Positions 61,462 to 64,000 of a DNA stretch of 64,000 bases are shown here, piece after piece. Under the pieces are notes generated by a model. That model was given only the letters and a program-made list of their open reading frames with translations, made no database searches and had not been told where the DNA came from. A program made the position numbers and the translations under genes. Numbering within the stretch: position 1 is the first letter of the stretch; each line of letters begins with the position of its first letter. This DNA is from Kibdelosporangium sp. MJ126-NF4 (GTDB lineage: Bacteria > Actinomycetota > Actinomycetes > Mycobacteriales > Pseudonocardiaceae), in the NCBI RefSeq assembly GCF_000826545.1, contig NZ_CDME01000017.1, positions 1-64,000 on the forward strand, read 5' to 3'.

Positions 61462-62877
61462 GTGCGCATGTCGCAACGGACTCGCAAGCTGGCACTCGCC
61501 TTACACGTGGTGTTCTCCGTCGGGTGGATCGGCATCTCGGCCTCGATGGTCGTGCTCGCTCTGGTGGGGCTGAACACCACCCATCCCGGCGTCCGGGTCG
61601 GCTCGTACAACGCACTCATGACGCTGGACGAGACGATCATGGGGATCTTCGCGCTGGTCTCGCTGATCACCGGCGTGTGGCTGGGCCTCGGCACGCCGTT
61701 CGGCCTCATCCGGTACTGGTGGGTCGTGGCCAAGCAGGTCCTGTTCGGCTTGGTGATGATCGGCGCGTTCGGCTTCACCCACATCTGGGTGATCGGCGGA
61801 CTCGACGAGGCACTGGCAACCGGTGGCATCACCAGCGGGGGCGTCGCTCTCGTTTTCGGCGCGCCGACGTTGATGGCGCTGCTGACGGCCGCCGCTGTCA
61901 TCTCGGTCTACAAGCCGTGGGGGCGTACCCCACGGGGCAAGCGCCCAGCAGGCACGACCGTCGTGGTCAAGGACATCCGGCTCGTGGCGGAGGACATCGT
62001 CTCGGTCGCGCTCGCCGACCCGAAAGGCGCGTCGCTCGACGCGTGGACTCCGGGCGCACACGTCGATCTCATCCTGCCCTCGGGCAAGGTGCGGCAGTAC
62101 TCGATCCACAGCGACCCGGCCGACCGGTCCGCGTATCGCTGCGCCGTGTTGCTGGAACGGGACGGCCGCGGCGGATCCCGCGAGATCCACGGCCTGAAAC
62201 CCGGCAAGCGGATCGCGATCCGCGGGCCGCGCAACAACTTCCCACTGGTGGACGCGCCGTCATACCTCTTCGTCGCCGGTGGCATCGGCGTGACACCGCT
62301 GATGCCGATGATCAGGTCCGTGGACGACCGCCGCATCCCGTGGCGCCTGGTGTACGTCGGCCGGTCGCTGAGGTCGATGGCGTTCGCCATGGAACTGCGC
62401 AACCGGTATCCGGGCAGAGTGGCGCTCCATCCGCGGGACACCACCAACCGGCCCGACCTCGCGGCGATCCTGCGCTGGGCACCGAGCGACTGCCATGTCT
62501 ACTCGTGCGGACCGGAAAGGCTCCTCGAGGCATTGACGCGGATCGTGCCGAGCCAACGGCTGCACATCGAGCACTTCGTCGCGTCGACCGCACTGAGCGA
62601 CCTGCCGAAACAGCCTTTCGACGTCGTGCTGGCCAGCACGAGCACCAAGCTCACCATCCCCAGTGAACAGACATTGCTCGCAGCCCTCCGTGAGTACGCC
62701 CCAGGCATCGAAGCGTCGTGTGAGGACGGTGTGTGCGGAACGTGCAAGGTCGCGGTACTCAGTGGCGTGCCCGAACACCGCGACAACGTCCTGCAACCGG
62801 CGGAGCGGGACCGAGACGACGTGATCTACCCCTGCGTTTCACGCGCCAAGTCCGCACGTCTGGTCCTCGACCTGTAA
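61462..62877 (+). CDS. Membrane-anchored ferredoxin reductase fusion (DUF2269-like + FNR + 2Fe-2S)
   Basis: 471 residues. Four membrane helices in the first 150 residues (ALALHVVFSVGWIGISASM, FALVSLITGVWLGLGTP, LFGLVMIGAFGFTHIWV, ALVFGAPTLMALLTAAAVI) of DUF2269 type; then a flavin domain with RQYSIHSDP (FAD) and VAGGIGVTPLMPMI (NAD(P)H), and a C-terminal plant-type ferredoxin with CEDGVCGTC and a fourth cysteine in YPCVSRA. Layout of a phthalate dioxygenase reductase tied to the membrane. GTG at 61462 with GGAGG 6 bases upstream; TTG at 61456 is too close to that sequence. Confidence 0.87.
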   Translation: MRMSQRTRKLALALHVVFSVGWIGISASMVVLALVGLNTTHPGVRVGSYNALMTLDETIMGIFALVSLITGVWLGLGTPFGLIRYWWVVAKQVLFGLVMIGAFGFTHIWVIGGLDEALATGGITSGGVALVFGAPTLMALLTAAAVISVYKPWGRTPRGKRPAGTTVVVKDIRLVAEDIVSVALADPKGASLDAWTPGAHVDLILPSGKVRQYSIHSDPADRSAYRCAVLLERDGRGGSREIHGLKPGKRIAIRGPRNNFPLVDAPSYLFVAGGIGVTPLMPMIRSVDDRRIPWRLVYVGRSLRSMAFAMELRNRYPGRVALHPRDTTNRPDLAAILRWAPSDCHVYSCGPERLLEALTRIVPSQRLHIEHFVASTALSDLPKQPFDVVLASTSTKLTIPSEQTLLAALREYAPGIEASCEDGVCGTCKVAVLSGVPEHRDNVLQPAERDRDDVIYPCVSRAKSARLVLDL

Positions 62878-62940
62878 CGGGCATTCGGGGGACTCGTGTC
62901 GCTTGTGGACGGTGGTGGCGGCTTCTCCGGCACCACCTGG

Positions 62941-63966
62941 TCAACCGGTGGACTGGTTTCTCTCCAGGTGCTGACCGAGTTCCTGCCATGTGGCGGCGCA
63001 CGCCTTGGCCAACTCCGCGAGTGTGATCGCACTGTGCGGCGGAATACCGGCCAGCAGCCGAGTCCACTCCGTGGGCTGCGCGACATGGGAATCCAACCAC
63101 CTCAACAACAACCGCCCGTTCTCGGTGAACCTGAGCGACGGATCGTTCTTCAGCGTCCGAAGGATCCCTTGTGGATCCCGTGATCCCGCCACCCCGGCAC
63201 CACCCCGGTCGCGTACACGCCCGGACACTGCCTCGACGACCGGTCCTTGAACAGGCCGATCACTCTGCCGCGCCGCCGGAACCGGATCCTCGCCCCTGTT
63301 CAACCGCTGCCGCACGTCCCGCACGGTCACCGGAGAGATGCCCGCCAGCGCGGCGATCTCCCGCAGCGACGCATCCGGGTGAGCCGCGATCAACTCGCTC
63401 GCCCGCACCCTGCCCGCAGCCGCGTCCACCGGCCGCACCCGCCCATCCCGGCCGATCCGGGCGGACGGCCGCGGCGGCCCGGCCGGGATCCTGCGCCGAA
63501 CAGCGGCGACACCGCTGGCCGACAAACCACACGACACGGCGACCGCGCGGTCGGACATGTGCGGGCAGGACACCAGAACCCTGGCGGCCGCCGCCTGCCG
63601 ATCCCTGAGCGACAGCGGCAGGCCGTGAGCGATGTTCTCCTGGACCCCCAGAAGAAACACCTCGGCTTCGGGACAGTCCACGAGCCGCGCCTCGATCGTG
63701 TCCTGGCCGCGCAACATCGCGGCACGCAGCCGATGCCGCCCGTCGATGACCCGCATCGACGCCCGATGCACCAGGATCGGCGGCAGGCGTGCGCCCACCG
63801 CCGCCAACACGCGAACATGCTCAGGACTTTCCCCGGACAACCGAAAAGGATCCCCGAAACGCACGGAATCGATCCGTACCGCACTCACCGGAAGATCATC
63901 CAAATCAAGATGAATCAGATTCGCAATCGAGTGTGGCGGCACAGAATCCCCACTCCTGGCATCCAT
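62941..63966 (-). CDS. StrR-like ParB-domain transcriptional regulator
   Basis: 341 residues. N-terminal ParB-like domain with LPPILVHRASMRVIDGRHRLRAAMLRGQDTI and VQENIAHGLPLSLRDRQAAAARVL, then a helix-turn-helix WSDRA-type segment (MSDRAVAVSCGLSASGVAAVRRR) and a further HTH (SLREIAALAGISPVTVRDVRQR). This is the arrangement of StrR, NovG and related activators of antibiotic clusters. ATG at 63964-63966. Its promoter is cut by the window edge, and no StrR-type binding site could be examined. Confidence 0.85.
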   Translation of the reverse strand: MDARSGDSVPPHSIANLIHLDLDDLPVSAVRIDSVRFGDPFRLSGESPEHVRVLAAVGARLPPILVHRASMRVIDGRHRLRAAMLRGQDTIEARLVDCPEAEVFLLGVQENIAHGLPLSLRDRQAAAARVLVSCPHMSDRAVAVSCGLSASGVAAVRRRIPAGPPRPSARIGRDGRVRPVDAAAGRVRASELIAAHPDASLREIAALAGISPVTVRDVRQRLNRGEDPVPAARQSDRPVQGPVVEAVSGRVRDRGGAGVAGSRDPQGILRTLKNDPSLRFTENGRLLLRWLDSHVAQPTEWTRLLAGIPPHSAITLAELAKACAATWQELGQHLERNQSTG

Positions 63967-64000
63967 GCGGAACCCCCAGAATCCGCAGAGCCCCCTGGGA

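Overview
High-GC DNA with dense, often overlapping genes, frequent GTG/TTG starts and actinobacterial signature families: a CRP regulator almost identical to mycobacterial Crp, the acid-resistance protease MarP, Ssd/Tad genes, an MFS-thymidylate-kinase fusion and a StrR-type regulator. The gene order of the backbone follows the Mycobacterium tuberculosis stretch Rv3677c to Rv3644c in outline, but gene content (StrR regulator, prim-pol, many Pseudonocardia-type hypotheticals) points to a member of the Pseudonocardiales (Amycolatopsis / Kibdelosporangium / Lentzea type). The genus cannot be fixed from the sequence alone. || Layout. 1-1.4 kb: the 5' end of an ISAs1-family transposase and an island of short structured repeats. 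1.4-4.0 kb: oxidoreductase, Nudix hydrolase, metallo-beta-lactamase hydrolase. 4.1-8.8 kb: a second sliding-clamp gene, a PHP-type phosphoesterase, and a transporter/nucleoside hydrolase operon with a perfect operator. 8.8-10.2 kb: a second repeat island sharing three repeat families with the first, plus two C-rich-loop hairpins. 10.2-16 kb: crp, small membrane protein, nth, tlpA-like, Nudix, marP, EphE-like hydrolase, holin-like protein. 16-20.2 kb: nhaA and a GntR-controlled nitrilase/OsmC/DUF2848 group. 20.3-24.4 kb: acs, a Fic-like gene, two Excalibur lipoproteins. 24.4-31.2 kb: a muropeptide recycling group (nagZ, namZ, AmiE-like serine hydrolase, murR-like, murQ). 31.3-33.4 kb: two intergenic regions around an HAD phosphatase that appear to carry two conserved actinobacterial small RNAs, an Ms1/MTS2823-like RNA and 6C. 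33.4-38.8 kb: a Tad/Flp pilus locus. 38.9-43 kb: prim-pol, MOSC, DEAH helicase. 43.1-50.7 kb: hppA, two lipoproteins, a gene behind a LexA box, topA. 50.7-51.7 kb: a gene-poor kilobase with a cluster of DnaA boxes. 51.7-58.5 kb: membrane proteins, MFS-Tmk fusion, holB, a large secreted/anchored protein. 58.55 kb: tRNA-Thr(CGU) followed by a frameshifted regulator remnant and a Nudix gene. 59.9-64 kb: two TetR regulators, a membrane-anchored ferredoxin reductase fusion and a StrR-like ParB-domain regulator. || How it fits together: the chromosome-maintenance backbone (crp to holB) has been interrupted by accessory blocks. NagZ releases terminal sugars from muropeptides, NamZ removes MurNAc, the AmiE-like protein would cleave peptide, and MurQ turns MurNAc-6-phosphate into GlcNAc-6-phosphate under RpiR/MurR control; no MurNAc transporter or kinase is visible in the window. 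The Tad genes (ssd, cpaF, tadB, tadC, flp, tadE and a TadE/G-like gene) form one overlapping transcription unit. The most unusual signals are the covarying hairpin repeats of the two islands, the likely Ms1-type RNA, the tadE frame that has no normal start codon, the DnaA-box cluster, and several enzymes whose key catalytic residues are missing (EphE-like, Fic-like, Tmk-like domains).
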